From: Caldilineaceae bacterium | GTDB lineage: Bacteria > Chloroflexota > Anaerolineae > Caldilineales > Caldilineaceae | Assembly (NCBI GenBank): GCA_011523365.1 | Contig: WTGY01000030.1 | Coordinates: forward strand, 1-64,000 | DNA length: 64,000 bases | Direction: 5' to 3' | In this document: piece after piece, positions 8,532-16,621 of the stretch | Layout of the letters: each line of letters starts with the position of its first letter | How positions within the stretch are numbered: the stretch's first letter is position 1 | Notes under the pieces: generated by a model | What the model saw: the letters and a program-made list of their open reading frames with translations, nothing else | Told to the model about the DNA's origin: nothing | Database searches by the model: none | Translations under genes and position numbers: made by a program

Positions 8532-10406
8532 ATGTTGCGGGTCAAGATAGTCTGCACAATTGGGCCGACCAGCACGGATCCCGAAGTTTTGGCGCAACTG
8601 ATCGACGCGGGCATGAATGTGGCGCGCATAAACATGAGTCACGGGGACCACGATTTTCACGCCCGCAATATTCACACGATTCGAGAGATTGCCCAGGAGC
8701 GCAACAGGCCGGTAGCGATTCTGGTTGATCTGCAGGGACCGAAACTACGTGTGGGCGAAATGCAGCCAGGGGGTGTCCCGCTGACAGCCGGTGAGGAGTT
8801 GATACTCACCACCGAAGAGATTGTCGGCGAACCTGGACGCGTACCGATCCAGAATAAGGAGGTCCCGGCCAGCATCGAGGAGGGCCGGCGCGAATCGTCA
8901 ATGCAGTCAGCGGGAGGGACGCAAGAACGGATACTGCTGGATGACGGTTTGCTTGAACTGGAGGTAATTGAAGCGACCGAGACAACGGTGCGAACGCGGG
9001 TGATCGTCGGGGGCATTTTGCAGGATCGCAAGGGAATGAACCTTCCTCAGACCAAGCTGACCGTTCCTTCGATGACCGAGAAGGACCGTATCGACGTCGA
9101 TTTCGCTCTGGAACATCAGGCCGACTGGATCGCGCTCAGTTTTGTGCGCACGGCAGCCGACGTCCAGGCGCTGAGAAAGGTGGTGCAGAGCCGGGCGCCT
9201 TTGGGACGGGCCACGCCGATCATCTCCAAGATTGAAAAGCCGGAAGCGGTCGAGAACATTGAGGAGATCATTCAGGCCTCGGACGGCTTGATGGTGGCAA
9301 GGGGGGATTTGGGCATCGAGACCAGCCCGGAGGCCGTGCCGATGATTCAGAAGATGATCATCGCCCGCTGTATCGGAACTGACAAGCCGGTGATCACGGC
9401 AACGCAGATGCTGGAATCGATGATTCGCAACCCGCGTCCGACGCGTGCCGAAGCCAGCGACGTTGCTAATGCCGTGCTGGATGGGAGCGATGCCATTATG
9501 CTCTCCGGTGAGACGGCCGCGGGCAACTATCCGGTTCAGACGGTCCAGACGATGGCAAGTATTGCCAAAGAGGCGGAGCGAGTGCGAAGCGTTACCCAAC
9601 CGCACTACCGGCCGTCGCAGCAGGCGGTGGACGGCTTCTTTGGCACTGTGGCGGACGGTTCGGAGCAGGGGACGGACAGGAGCTCGGGGGGCGCGCCATC
9701 GGTAGCCGAAGCTGTCAGCCAGGCCACTGTAGCGACTGCGGAGGACGTTGGTGCGGCGGCTATCATCGCGCCCACGGCCAGAGGGGCAACGGCCAAAAAG
9801 CTGGCGCGGTTCCGCCCGTCGGTCCCCATTATCGCGGTGACGCCCAGTCACCTGGTTTACCGCCAGCTGGCCCTGTACTGGGGGGTATTTCCGTTGATGG
9901 GCCAGCGAATGAACACCATCGACGAGATGCTGGAGGACGCGGTGCGTATTGCATTGCGAGCCGGATTTGTCCAGCAGGGCGATGTAACGGTGGTGACAGG
10001 CGGGGTGGTCGGGGGCGTGCCGGGAGAAACGAACCTGATGACGGTGCGGCGCATCGCCAGGGTGCTGATGCATGGTCAGGGCGTGGGCAACCGACGCATG
10101 AGCGGGCGCGTAGTGCGGCTAAAGCCGGGACAGGACCCGCTTGAACAGGCGTTGCAGGACCGGATGATGACGACGCAGGACATTCTGGTGGCGGAGGAGC
10201 TGAACCACGTAAGTATGGACCTGGTCTATCATGCAGGCGGGTTAATCACTGCGGAATCGGCGCCCGACAGTATTGCGGCACTGGCGGCTGTGGAGTTGGG
10301 CATCCCAGCGATCCTACAGGCGAAGGGAGAGTGGGATGAACTGGAGGACGGCCAGACAGTCGTAATCGATGCCCGAACAGGGAACGTCTACGAGTGGGAC
10401 CTGTAG
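8532..10406 (+). CDS. pyk: Pyruvate kinase with C-terminal PEP-utilising-type domain
   Basis: A 624-residue pyruvate kinase that makes pyruvate and ATP from phosphoenolpyruvate. The N-terminus KIVCTIGP, the substrate motif INMSHGDH, DLQGPKLR, the catalytic Lys in ISKIEKPEA (about 233), ARGDLG and the signature NPRPTRAEASDVANAV are intact. Residues of about 540-624 form the extra swivelling domain known from Geobacillus-type enzymes, but the usual TSHAA motif reads DSIAA here, so the histidine is gone. The ATG at 8532 has GGAG 7 nt upstream and begins right at the conserved core; earlier in-frame starts would overlap the previous gene. A glycine/serine-rich insertion lies near residues 360-385. 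Confidence 0.92.
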   Translation: MLRVKIVCTIGPTSTDPEVLAQLIDAGMNVARINMSHGDHDFHARNIHTIREIAQERNRPVAILVDLQGPKLRVGEMQPGGVPLTAGEELILTTEEIVGEPGRVPIQNKEVPASIEEGRRESSMQSAGGTQERILLDDGLLELEVIEATETTVRTRVIVGGILQDRKGMNLPQTKLTVPSMTEKDRIDVDFALEHQADWIALSFVRTAADVQALRKVVQSRAPLGRATPIISKIEKPEAVENIEEIIQASDGLMVARGDLGIETSPEAVPMIQKMIIARCIGTDKPVITATQMLESMIRNPRPTRAEASDVANAVLDGSDAIMLSGETAAGNYPVQTVQTMASIAKEAERVRSVTQPHYRPSQQAVDGFFGTVADGSEQGTDRSSGGAPSVAEAVSQATVATAEDVGAAAIIAPTARGATAKKLARFRPSVPIIAVTPSHLVYRQLALYWGVFPLMGQRMNTIDEMLEDAVRIALRAGFVQQGDVTVVTGGVVGGVPGETNLMTVRRIARVLMHGQGVGNRRMSGRVVRLKPGQDPLEQALQDRMMTTQDILVAEELNHVSMDLVYHAGGLITAESAPDSIAALAAVELGIPAILQAKGEWDELEDGQTVVIDARTGNVYEWDL

Positions 10407-10428
10407 ATTGGCCCAATATTGAGAAGGT

Positions 10429-11823
10429 CTAGACAACTGCCGGGGGTTTGTTGCCCGATTCGGCGATGGCCCGGCGGACATCCACTCTGAGCAGCAGTGC
10501 AAGCCCCACCACAAAGAAAAGAATAATCGAGACGATCGCAGGGCGCAGGCTACCTGTGAACTGGTTGACGAGGCCGAAGGCCAGCGGGCCCAGCCAGGAG
10601 GTGCCGCGTTCGCTGACTTCGTAGATGGAGAAGAACTCAGCCTCTTTTCCTTGCGGAATCATGTTGGCGAAGAGGCCACGGCTGACCGCCTGTGTGCCTC
10701 CCATCACAAGAGCGATAAAACCTCCCAGAATCCAGAATTCCAGTATTCGGCTCTCCCCTCTGAGGCCGAGGTAGGCATAGATTACAACGATAGTCCACAC
10801 TATCAGACCGATGATCAGCGCTTTTTTTGCCCCGACGCGCATAGCCAACCTGCCAAAGAGGAGTGCGCCGCCAAAGGCCACAAACTGGATCATCAGGATT
10901 ATCATGGTCAGCACGTCCTGCTCGATCTCCAGCCCTCCCTGCACCAGCGGGGCAGCGGCAAAGACGGCGGCTACAGCGAATACGGTTTGAATGCCGTCGT
11001 TGTACAGCAGATAGGCGATCAGAAAGCGGACTGTGTGGGGATAGTCGGCGGCCTCCTGGAATGTTCCCCAGAGCTGCTTGAGACCGGTTGACAGGTATGT
11101 CTCGCCGGGAAGAAGCGCCTTGGCCGTGTCGCGCGAACGCAGAAGCCTCCAGGTTACGAACGACCAACCGAACCACCACAGGCCGCCTGAGAACAGATTT
11201 ATGCGGACGGCAAGTCCGCTGTCGATACCCAAGGTGTCACGCATCAGGAAGAAGGCAAGATTGAGCGTCAGAAGCAGGCCGCCCCCGAGGTAGCCGAGCG
11301 CCCAGCCCACAGAGGAGACGCGGTCGCGGTCCTCGGGGTCGGCGATGTCGGGCAGGTAGGCATTGTAGAAGACGATGGCTGCGCCGAAGCAGAGATTGGC
11401 GAAGATAAAGAGGATGCCTCCCAGCCACCAGGTCTGGTCGGTTATAAAGAACATGAACATGGTGGCCCAGGAGCCGGCGACGGCGAAGATCTGCATCAGC
11501 CTCTTTCGCAGGCTGGAGTAGTCGGCGATGGCGCCCAGGACCGGCAGGAACAGGACCTGGAGGATGACGGAAATTGAGATGCAATAAGAGACGAATGAGT
11601 AGGGCGCCATGGGAATGCCCAGGACGCGGACCAGCCCATCGGCGCCGGCAGCCTGTTCGGCCAGGTTCGAGACGTAGGGGCCGAGGAAGACGGACCCGAC
11701 AGTTGTTGAAAATGCTGAATTGGCCCAATCATAGAAGTACCAGCCGAGTTGCTCGCGGCGATTGCCCGGCTCAATTTCGGGCGCGGGAGGCTGATTCAGG
11801 TCAGCAGACGATTCCGTTGGCAT
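10429..11823 (-). CDS. UMF1/Atg22-like MFS transporter
   Basis: A 464-residue integral membrane protein with about 12 predicted segments. The N-terminal GWYFYDWANSAFSTTVGSVF motif and the ADYSSLRKR loop after segment 2 are typical of the UMF1 (Atg22-like) branch of the major facilitator superfamily. The substrate is unknown; relatives are loosely linked to amino-acid or drug efflux. The ATG at 11823 is preceded by AAGGAG at a 6-nt spacing. A TTG overlapping the mtaB stop (11880) is possible but less likely. It is co-directional with mtaB, 53 nt downstream of it. Confidence 0.85.
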   Translation of the reverse strand: MPTESSADLNQPPAPEIEPGNRREQLGWYFYDWANSAFSTTVGSVFLGPYVSNLAEQAAGADGLVRVLGIPMAPYSFVSYCISISVILQVLFLPVLGAIADYSSLRKRLMQIFAVAGSWATMFMFFITDQTWWLGGILFIFANLCFGAAIVFYNAYLPDIADPEDRDRVSSVGWALGYLGGGLLLTLNLAFFLMRDTLGIDSGLAVRINLFSGGLWWFGWSFVTWRLLRSRDTAKALLPGETYLSTGLKQLWGTFQEAADYPHTVRFLIAYLLYNDGIQTVFAVAAVFAAAPLVQGGLEIEQDVLTMIILMIQFVAFGGALLFGRLAMRVGAKKALIIGLIVWTIVVIYAYLGLRGESRILEFWILGGFIALVMGGTQAVSRGLFANMIPQGKEAEFFSIYEVSERGTSWLGPLAFGLVNQFTGSLRPAIVSIILFFVVGLALLLRVDVRRAIAESGNKPPAVV

Positions 11824-11876
11824 CAGATGCTCCTTGCTGGCTGACGCGGCAAATGGGACTTCTGCGTACAGGGTCC

Positions 11877-13238
11877 TCAAATGTCCGCAGGTCGAGGCTC
11901 TGGCACCTGGGGTACACCATACAGGGTTTCGCCGTGGAGTTGGTCCAGGCGGACGGGGGTGATGCGGTTGCCGAGGTCAAGGTTGGAGGGAGCCTGGGCC
12001 GTCACGCGCAGGTAGTTGTCGGTCAGGCCGCTCCAGAGAAGGGAGTCAGGCTGATCGGTCAGTTGCCGGCCGCTGCCCTCCCAGAGAACGGGGCGCGTCG
12101 AACCGATAAATCGGGTCCGTTCAAGGCGGCCTGTGCGAGCGACTACCTGGTGCATGCGCTGCGAACGTTCTCGCTTGACCGACTTTGGCACCTGACCGTC
12201 GAATCGGGCAGCGGCCGTTCCTACGCGGGGGCTGAAGGGGAAGATGTGGGCGTGGGCAAAGCGCATCTCTTCGACGAAGCGCAGGCTCTCTTCAAAGTCA
12301 GCCTCAGATTCGCCGGGAAAACCGACTATCACGTCGGTAGTGATGATGAGGTCGGGGATGGCTGCGCGGGCGTCGGCGACCAGCTTGCGGAAGCTCGTTA
12401 CAGTACAGCGGCGGGCCATACGGCGCAACTGGGCGTCAGTGCCGGCCTGCAGCGGCAGATGCAGATGGGGGCAGAGACGCCCCGGCCAGCGTTGCCAGAG
12501 GTCGAAGAAGCCTTCGGCCAGTTCCCAGGGTTCCAGACTGCTGAGGCGCAGGCGGGCGACGTCGGTGTCGGTGAGAATGGCTGCGGTCAACTCCTTGAGA
12601 TCGGTCTGCTGGCTCCCGGAAAGGTCCCTGCCGAAAGCACCGAGGTGGACACCGGTGAGCACGGCTTCGCGGTAGCCGCTGCGGACCAGTGCCTGGACTT
12701 CCTGCACTACATCGGCAGTGGTGCGGCTGCGGCTGTCGCCGCGCAAGGCGGTGACGATGCAGAACGTGCAGCGGTTCTGGCAGCCGTCCTGGACTTTGAC
12801 GAAGGCGCGTGTGCGTCCGCCGTCCTCATCAGGGGACGCGGCGTGGAAGGGGGTACCGTACGGTTGAATGCGGGCGAGATCTTCGGGATCGGAAAACTCT
12901 GCGCTCCAGGGCTCGAGGAGCGAATGCAGCATCTCCTTGGACTGGTTGTCGGCGACCAGCTCGACGCCGGGGAGAGCGGCGCTCTCCCGGGGAGCGAGGG
13001 TGGCGTAACAGCCGGTCAGGGCGATGCGGGCATCGGGGTTGCGTTTGTTGAGGTGGCGGGCGGCCTGGCGGCTCTTGCGTGCGGCCTGGGCTGTAACGGC
13101 GCAGGTGTTGAGTACGATCACGTGGGCGTCTTCGGGCCGGCCGACGATGCGATGACCGGCAGCGCTGAGGCGGCCTGCAAGTGTGCTGTTTTCGCTGAAG
13201 TTGAGCCGGCAACCCAGCTGGTCGAGAAATACGCGCAT
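11877..13238 (-). CDS. mtaB: tRNA (N6-threonylcarbamoyladenosine-37)-C2 methylthiotransferase MtaB
   Basis: A 453-residue radical SAM methylthiotransferase that converts t6A37 to ms2t6A37 in tRNA. The N-terminal UPF0004 domain holds three cluster cysteines, Cys10 (LGCRLN), Cys46 (NTCAVT) and Cys77 (TGCYAT). The radical SAM motif is Cys153-x3-Cys157-x2-Cys160. A TRAM RNA-binding domain ends the protein (about 375-440). The LGCRLN start and the length match MtaB better than MiaB or RimO. The region upstream is shared with the divergent gene at 13362. Confidence 0.9.
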   Translation of the reverse strand: MRVFLDQLGCRLNFSENSTLAGRLSAAGHRIVGRPEDAHVIVLNTCAVTAQAARKSRQAARHLNKRNPDARIALTGCYATLAPRESAALPGVELVADNQSKEMLHSLLEPWSAEFSDPEDLARIQPYGTPFHAASPDEDGGRTRAFVKVQDGCQNRCTFCIVTALRGDSRSRTTADVVQEVQALVRSGYREAVLTGVHLGAFGRDLSGSQQTDLKELTAAILTDTDVARLRLSSLEPWELAEGFFDLWQRWPGRLCPHLHLPLQAGTDAQLRRMARRCTVTSFRKLVADARAAIPDLIITTDVIVGFPGESEADFEESLRFVEEMRFAHAHIFPFSPRVGTAAARFDGQVPKSVKRERSQRMHQVVARTGRLERTRFIGSTRPVLWEGSGRQLTDQPDSLLWSGLTDNYLRVTAQAPSNLDLGNRITPVRLDQLHGETLYGVPQVPEPRPADI

Positions 13239-13325
13239 AGTATGCTGCTTGTGGCTGGTTGCCAGCGGCTGCCTTCATGTGTAGCGACTGGCCGACGGTG
13301 ATGACAGGATAACACAGAAACTTTC

Positions 13326-13354
13326 TTACCAATTAATCAGGGATCAGGTATACT
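13326..13354 (+). promoter_or_regulatory. Sigma70-type promoter, probably giving a leaderless mRNA
   Basis: TTACCA (13326-13331), a 17-nt spacer and TATACT (13349-13354) form a good promoter. Only 7 nt separate the -10 from the ATG at 13362, so transcription would begin at or next to the start codon. No Shine-Dalgarno sequence is available in that gap. Confidence 0.6.
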
Positions 13355-13361
13355 CGAACCT

Positions 13362-14186
13362 ATGAAACTGTCACTTTCAGTACGGGTCGCGGAGAGCTTC
13401 AACAACAAGCGGGAAAGCGCTATACCGTTGGAGGAGCTGGCGCGCATCGCGGCGGAGGCCGGTTACGACGCCCTGTGTATGCGTGCGTCGGTTGTCGGGG
13501 TGCAAAGCCCTGCGGGCACTGCGGAACGCGTTAAGGGCACGGTAAGCGAGCACGGGTTGACCATCTCGATGGTGACGGCTGATTTTCCCGTCCCGGAGAA
13601 CAGCGACGAAGGGCCGAACAGCCTGCGGAACATCACGCCTTCTCTGGACCTGGCAGAGGCGCTGGGCGCGGACTTGATCCGCATCTGTATGAAGAAGGAG
13701 GAGGACATTCAGCATGCGCAGCGGGCGGCCGACGAGGCCCGCGAGCGAGGCATCCGCCTGGCGCATCAGAGCCACACGCGCAGCCTGTTTGAGACGGTGG
13801 AGGGGTCAGTGGCGGTGCTCAGGGAGGTCGGCCGGCCCAATTTCGGCATCATCTATGAACCCGCCAATCTGGCCCTGTGCGGCCAGGCGTACGGCGAGTC
13901 GACGCTGCGCGCGTTCCAGCCCTGGCTGTTCAACGTTTATATGCAAAACCATACGCCCGAACCGGACGGCCTGCAACCGATGGAGACGTGGACGCGGGGT
14001 ATGGTCAATTCCACTTTGCGTCCGCTGGACGCGCCGGGCGGCATCGAGTTCGCGGTGATCTTCGACGGTCTGCGAACGATCGGCTATGACGGCTATGTCA
14101 CGATGCACCAGGCATTTGGCGGCGACATGACGCCGGCGGAGGCGACGAGGCGCACGGCAACTTTTTTGGGAGGGCTGATGAAGTAG
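13362..14186 (+). CDS. Sugar phosphate isomerase/epimerase family protein (xylose isomerase-like TIM barrel)
   Basis: A 274-residue protein of the AP-endonuclease-2/xylose isomerase-like TIM barrel family. Features fitting the fold are an early Glu/Arg-rich helix, [14 protein letters not shown], the metal-binding-type strands [10 protein letters not shown] and [15 protein letters not shown], and the C-terminal GYVTMHQAF. Such proteins isomerise or epimerise sugars or cyclitols using a divalent metal. The substrate is not evident. It is transcribed alone, from a promoter that leaves almost no leader. Confidence 0.75.
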   Translation: MKLSLSVRVAESFNNKRESAIPLEELARIAAEAGYDALCMRASVVGVQSPAGTAERVKGTVSEHGLTISMVTADFPVPENSDEGPNSLRNITPSLDLAEALGADLIRICMKKEEDIQHAQRAADEARERGIRLAHQSHTRSLFETVEGSVAVLREVGRPNFGIIYEPANLALCGQAYGESTLRAFQPWLFNVYMQNHTPEPDGLQPMETWTRGMVNSTLRPLDAPGGIEFAVIFDGLRTIGYDGYVTMHQAFGGDMTPAEATRRTATFLGGLMK

Positions 14187-14251
14187 GCGCGGCACGCAAC
14201 CTGCCGCGTGCCCGCCGTGCGCAGGAACTCTGTTTGCAGCAGCGATCCGCG

Positions 14252-14273
14252 ACTCAGACGGTAGTGTCTGAGT
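14252..14273 (+). promoter_or_regulatory. Inverted repeat upstream of glutamate dehydrogenase (operator or 5'-UTR hairpin)
   Basis: ACTCAGAC, a 6-nt loop and GTCTGAGT form a perfect 8-bp palindrome 23 nt before the ATG at 14297. It could be a repressor site or a short RNA hairpin. Its position argues against the longer in-frame start at 14234, which would put it inside coding sequence. Confidence 0.5.
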
Positions 14274-14296
14274 TTACAACCAAAGAGGGTTTTTCA

Positions 14297-15769
14297 ATGA
14301 CGAAAAGACGGCACAACGCGAATTCCGCGGCGCGGGAAGCGAGCGGCTCGAATGACCAGTCTGCATCCCGTTCCGAGGCCGACGAGAACAACGCTTCTGC
14401 CTCGTCATCTGCAGCTTCAGATTCACCTTCTACCCCAGCAGGCAGTGCCTCCAAGCGGCACGTTACTCCGAAATCCCACCCAACTGAAACCGAACTGGCG
14501 CCAGCGCCGCCCCACCCAGTTCAGCGCGCCAGCGCATTCTCTGTGGCCCAGGAACAGTTGAATCGCGTCGCCAAAGCCATGGATCTCGACGACGATTTGC
14601 GCGCGCATCTGAGTATGCCGCGCCGGGAACTGATCGTGCACTTTCCGGTGGAGATGGATGATGGCTCTTTGCGAAATTTCACCGGGTTCCGGGTGCATCA
14701 CAACACGGCGTTGGGGCCCACAAAAGGGGGTATCCGATACCATCCGGACGTGAGCCTGGACGAATCGCGGGCACTGGCCATGTGGATGACGTGGAAGTGC
14801 GCGTTGATGAACCTGCCGTATGGGGGCGCCAAGGGTGGTGTCATCGTCAATCCAAAGGAGCTGTCGGAGAGGGAACTGCAGGCGATGACGCGGCGCTACA
14901 CGTCGGAGATCAGTCTCTTCATTGGCCCGGAGATGGACATTCCGGCGCCGGACGTGGGAACTGACGCGAGAGTGATGGCGTGGGTGATGGACACGTATTC
15001 GATGAATCGGGGTTATTCGGTGCCGGCGGTGACGACCGGTAAGCCGCTGGCCGTGGGCGGTTCTGCCGGCAGGGAGTACGCGACCGGACTTGGCATTACA
15101 TATGTAACCAGGGCCATGCTTCGGCGCCGCATGGGTCTTCACATAGAGGATGCAACGGTGGCGATACAGGGGTTCGGTAATGTCGGTAGTTGGGCTGCAA
15201 GGGCAATGCATGAACGGGGCGCCAAGGTCGTAGCCGTCAGCGACGTGAACGGCGCAGTGTATGACGAACGGGGGCTTGACCCGCGCCATCTAAAGAGCTT
15301 CGCTGAAGAGACGGGGTCGGTCGTCGGCTATCCGCGCGCGGATTCTCTGACGAACGAAGAGCTGCTGGAATTGAAAGTGGACGTTCTGATTCCGGCGGCA
15401 CTGGAAGGGCAGATTACAAGAGAGAATGCGGACAAGATAAACGCCCGCGTGATCGCCGAAGGGGCCAACGGGCCGACTACGCCGGAAGCCGACCGCATTC
15501 TGGAGGACAAGGGCGTCCTGATCATTCCGGATATTCTCTGCAATGCCGGCGGTGTGGTGGTCAGTTACTTTGAATGGGTGCAGGACCTGCAGGCCTTTTC
15601 CTGGGACGAGAGCGAAATTCGGCTTCAGATGAAACGCAAGCTACTGGACAACCTGGACGATGTGCTGGCGATAACTCTTCAGACCGGCCAGGACCTGAGG
15701 ACGGCGGCCTATACAATCGCGATCCAGCGGATTGTGGATGCGGTGAAGTATCGGGGTATTTATCCGTAA
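14297..15769 (+). CDS. Glu/Leu/Phe/Val dehydrogenase (NAD(P)-dependent glutamate dehydrogenase)
   Basis: A 490-residue enzyme that interconverts glutamate and 2-oxoglutarate plus ammonia. The substrate-binding [10 protein letters not shown] and the catalytic-Lys segment [11 protein letters not shown] are intact, as are [14 protein letters not shown] and the nucleotide-binding GFGNVGS. Residues of about 1-75 are a Ser/Ala/Asn-rich, low-complexity extension absent from typical enzymes, which begin near [13 protein letters not shown] lies about 9 nt before the ATG. Together with amtB and the PII proteins at 58-60 kb it would serve ammonium assimilation. Confidence 0.9.
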   Translation: MTKRRHNANSAAREASGSNDQSASRSEADENNASASSSAASDSPSTPAGSASKRHVTPKSHPTETELAPAPPHPVQRASAFSVAQEQLNRVAKAMDLDDDLRAHLSMPRRELIVHFPVEMDDGSLRNFTGFRVHHNTALGPTKGGIRYHPDVSLDESRALAMWMTWKCALMNLPYGGAKGGVIVNPKELSERELQAMTRRYTSEISLFIGPEMDIPAPDVGTDARVMAWVMDTYSMNRGYSVPAVTTGKPLAVGGSAGREYATGLGITYVTRAMLRRRMGLHIEDATVAIQGFGNVGSWAARAMHERGAKVVAVSDVNGAVYDERGLDPRHLKSFAEETGSVVGYPRADSLTNEELLELKVDVLIPAALEGQITRENADKINARVIAEGANGPTTPEADRILEDKGVLIIPDILCNAGGVVVSYFEWVQDLQAFSWDESEIRLQMKRKLLDNLDDVLAITLQTGQDLRTAAYTIAIQRIVDAVKYRGIYP

Positions 15770-15781
15770 CCTGCGGTGTAT

Positions 15782-15811
15782 GGGGAGGCCGGTCAGTCAT
15801 CCCGGCCCTCC
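15782..15811. terminator. Hairpin after glutamate dehydrogenase, possible terminator
   Basis: GGGGAGGCCGG (15782-15792) can pair with CCGGCCCTCC (15802-15811) with one bulge and a 9-nt loop, just after the dehydrogenase stop. There is no clear U-tract, so an intrinsic terminator is not certain. It also covers the end of the HEPN-like pseudogene on the other strand. Confidence 0.35.
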
Positions 15812-16125
15812 TCAATTACGCCGATCAACTCTTCTGCGTCGGCGAAAAATCGGGGCTGCCGATCAATTGTTCATTCACCGAAATGTTCCCTGCAATCGTG
15901 TGCCGTGTCGTTGCGGACTGCGCGATATTCGAGCCAGCGGTCACATGCGTCGCCGCTGATCAGGCTGTGCCTGGCGGCATGGCGAAAAATATCATTGAAA
16001 GTGAGTTGATCGGCCTGCCGATTACTGGCGAAGTAGGGGCGAAATTTGCCGGAGGGGTCGATTTTCTCAAAGAACTCCCGCGGATTACCATTTGCACAGA
16101 GCCACATCAGTTTAAGAGATTTCAC
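15793..16125 (-). pseudogene. Decayed nucleotidyltransferase substrate-binding (HI0074/HEPN-type) protein
   Basis: Reading minus from 16125 gives an 84-residue frame with family-like text (FASNRQADQLTFNDIFRHAA, WLEYRAVRNDTAHD) ending in TGA at 15871-15873. The same frame then continues for 25 more family-like residues (TIDRQPRFFADAEELIGVI...) to TGA at 15793. The N-terminal helix of the family is missing, because the frame runs straight into the ruvX stop (16144). A nonsense mutation plus a 5' truncation is the simplest reading. Full-length relatives pair with MNT-type nucleotidyltransferases as toxin-antitoxin modules; no partner is nearby. Confidence 0.6.
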
Positions 16126-16143
16126 CTGACACGTGCGATTGAT

Positions 16144-16608
16144 TTACTGACCGCTCCTCTTAACATCCAGATAGCTGCGCAGAATCACCGCAGCGGCGAC
16201 AGCGTCCTGTCCGGCCGGGTGTGACCCTTCTGCGGCGATCCACTGGTCGGCGGCAAAGCTGCTGAGGCGTTCATCCCAGAATACCAGGGGTACCTGGGCG
16301 CCACGGATGTTACGCAGGGCGCGCGTGAAGCGGGCTGCCCAGTTGCGGACCTTACGCGCTTGCGGGCCTTCGCTGCCATCCATGTTGCAGGGCAGCCCGC
16401 AGACGATCAGGACGGCCTCCTCTTCTGCGTAGATTTTGGCGAGGGTGTCGAAGTCGGCGCGGCGGTTGCGGCGACGCAGCGTATGGAGAGGGTGCACGGT
16501 CAGACGCAGTGGATCGCAGGCGGCGACGCCGATACGGGCATCGCCAACGTCCAGGGCGATTATCTTGCCTGGTGGCTTTGAAATCCCATGAGGGGTGGGT
16601 TGGGTCAT
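16144..16608 (-). CDS. ruvX: Putative pre-16S rRNA nuclease / Holliday junction resolvase-like RuvX (YqgF)
   Basis: A 154-residue RNase H-fold protein. The N-terminal IIALDVGDARIGVAACDP holds the first catalytic Asp, VCGLPCNMDGSEG is the family's G-x-P-x-N-x-DGS motif, WDERLSS carries the central acid, and DAVAAAVIL ends with the last Asp. The E. coli homologue helps mature 16S rRNA. The gene starts 13 nt after the baseplate-J-like gene and follows alaS, the usual alaS-ruvX neighbourhood with an extra gene inserted. Confidence 0.88.
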   Translation of the reverse strand: MTQPTPHGISKPPGKIIALDVGDARIGVAACDPLRLTVHPLHTLRRRNRRADFDTLAKIYAEEEAVLIVCGLPCNMDGSEGPQARKVRNWAARFTRALRNIRGAQVPLVFWDERLSSFAADQWIAAEGSHPAGQDAVAAAVILRSYLDVKRSGQ

Positions 16609-16621
16609 CGGTAAAGGGGGA

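Noticed and set aside
11574-13301. A 575-codon plus-strand open frame opposite mtaB
   Set aside because: It is the antisense shadow of a clearly conserved radical SAM gene in GC-rich DNA; no family motifs or ribosome site.
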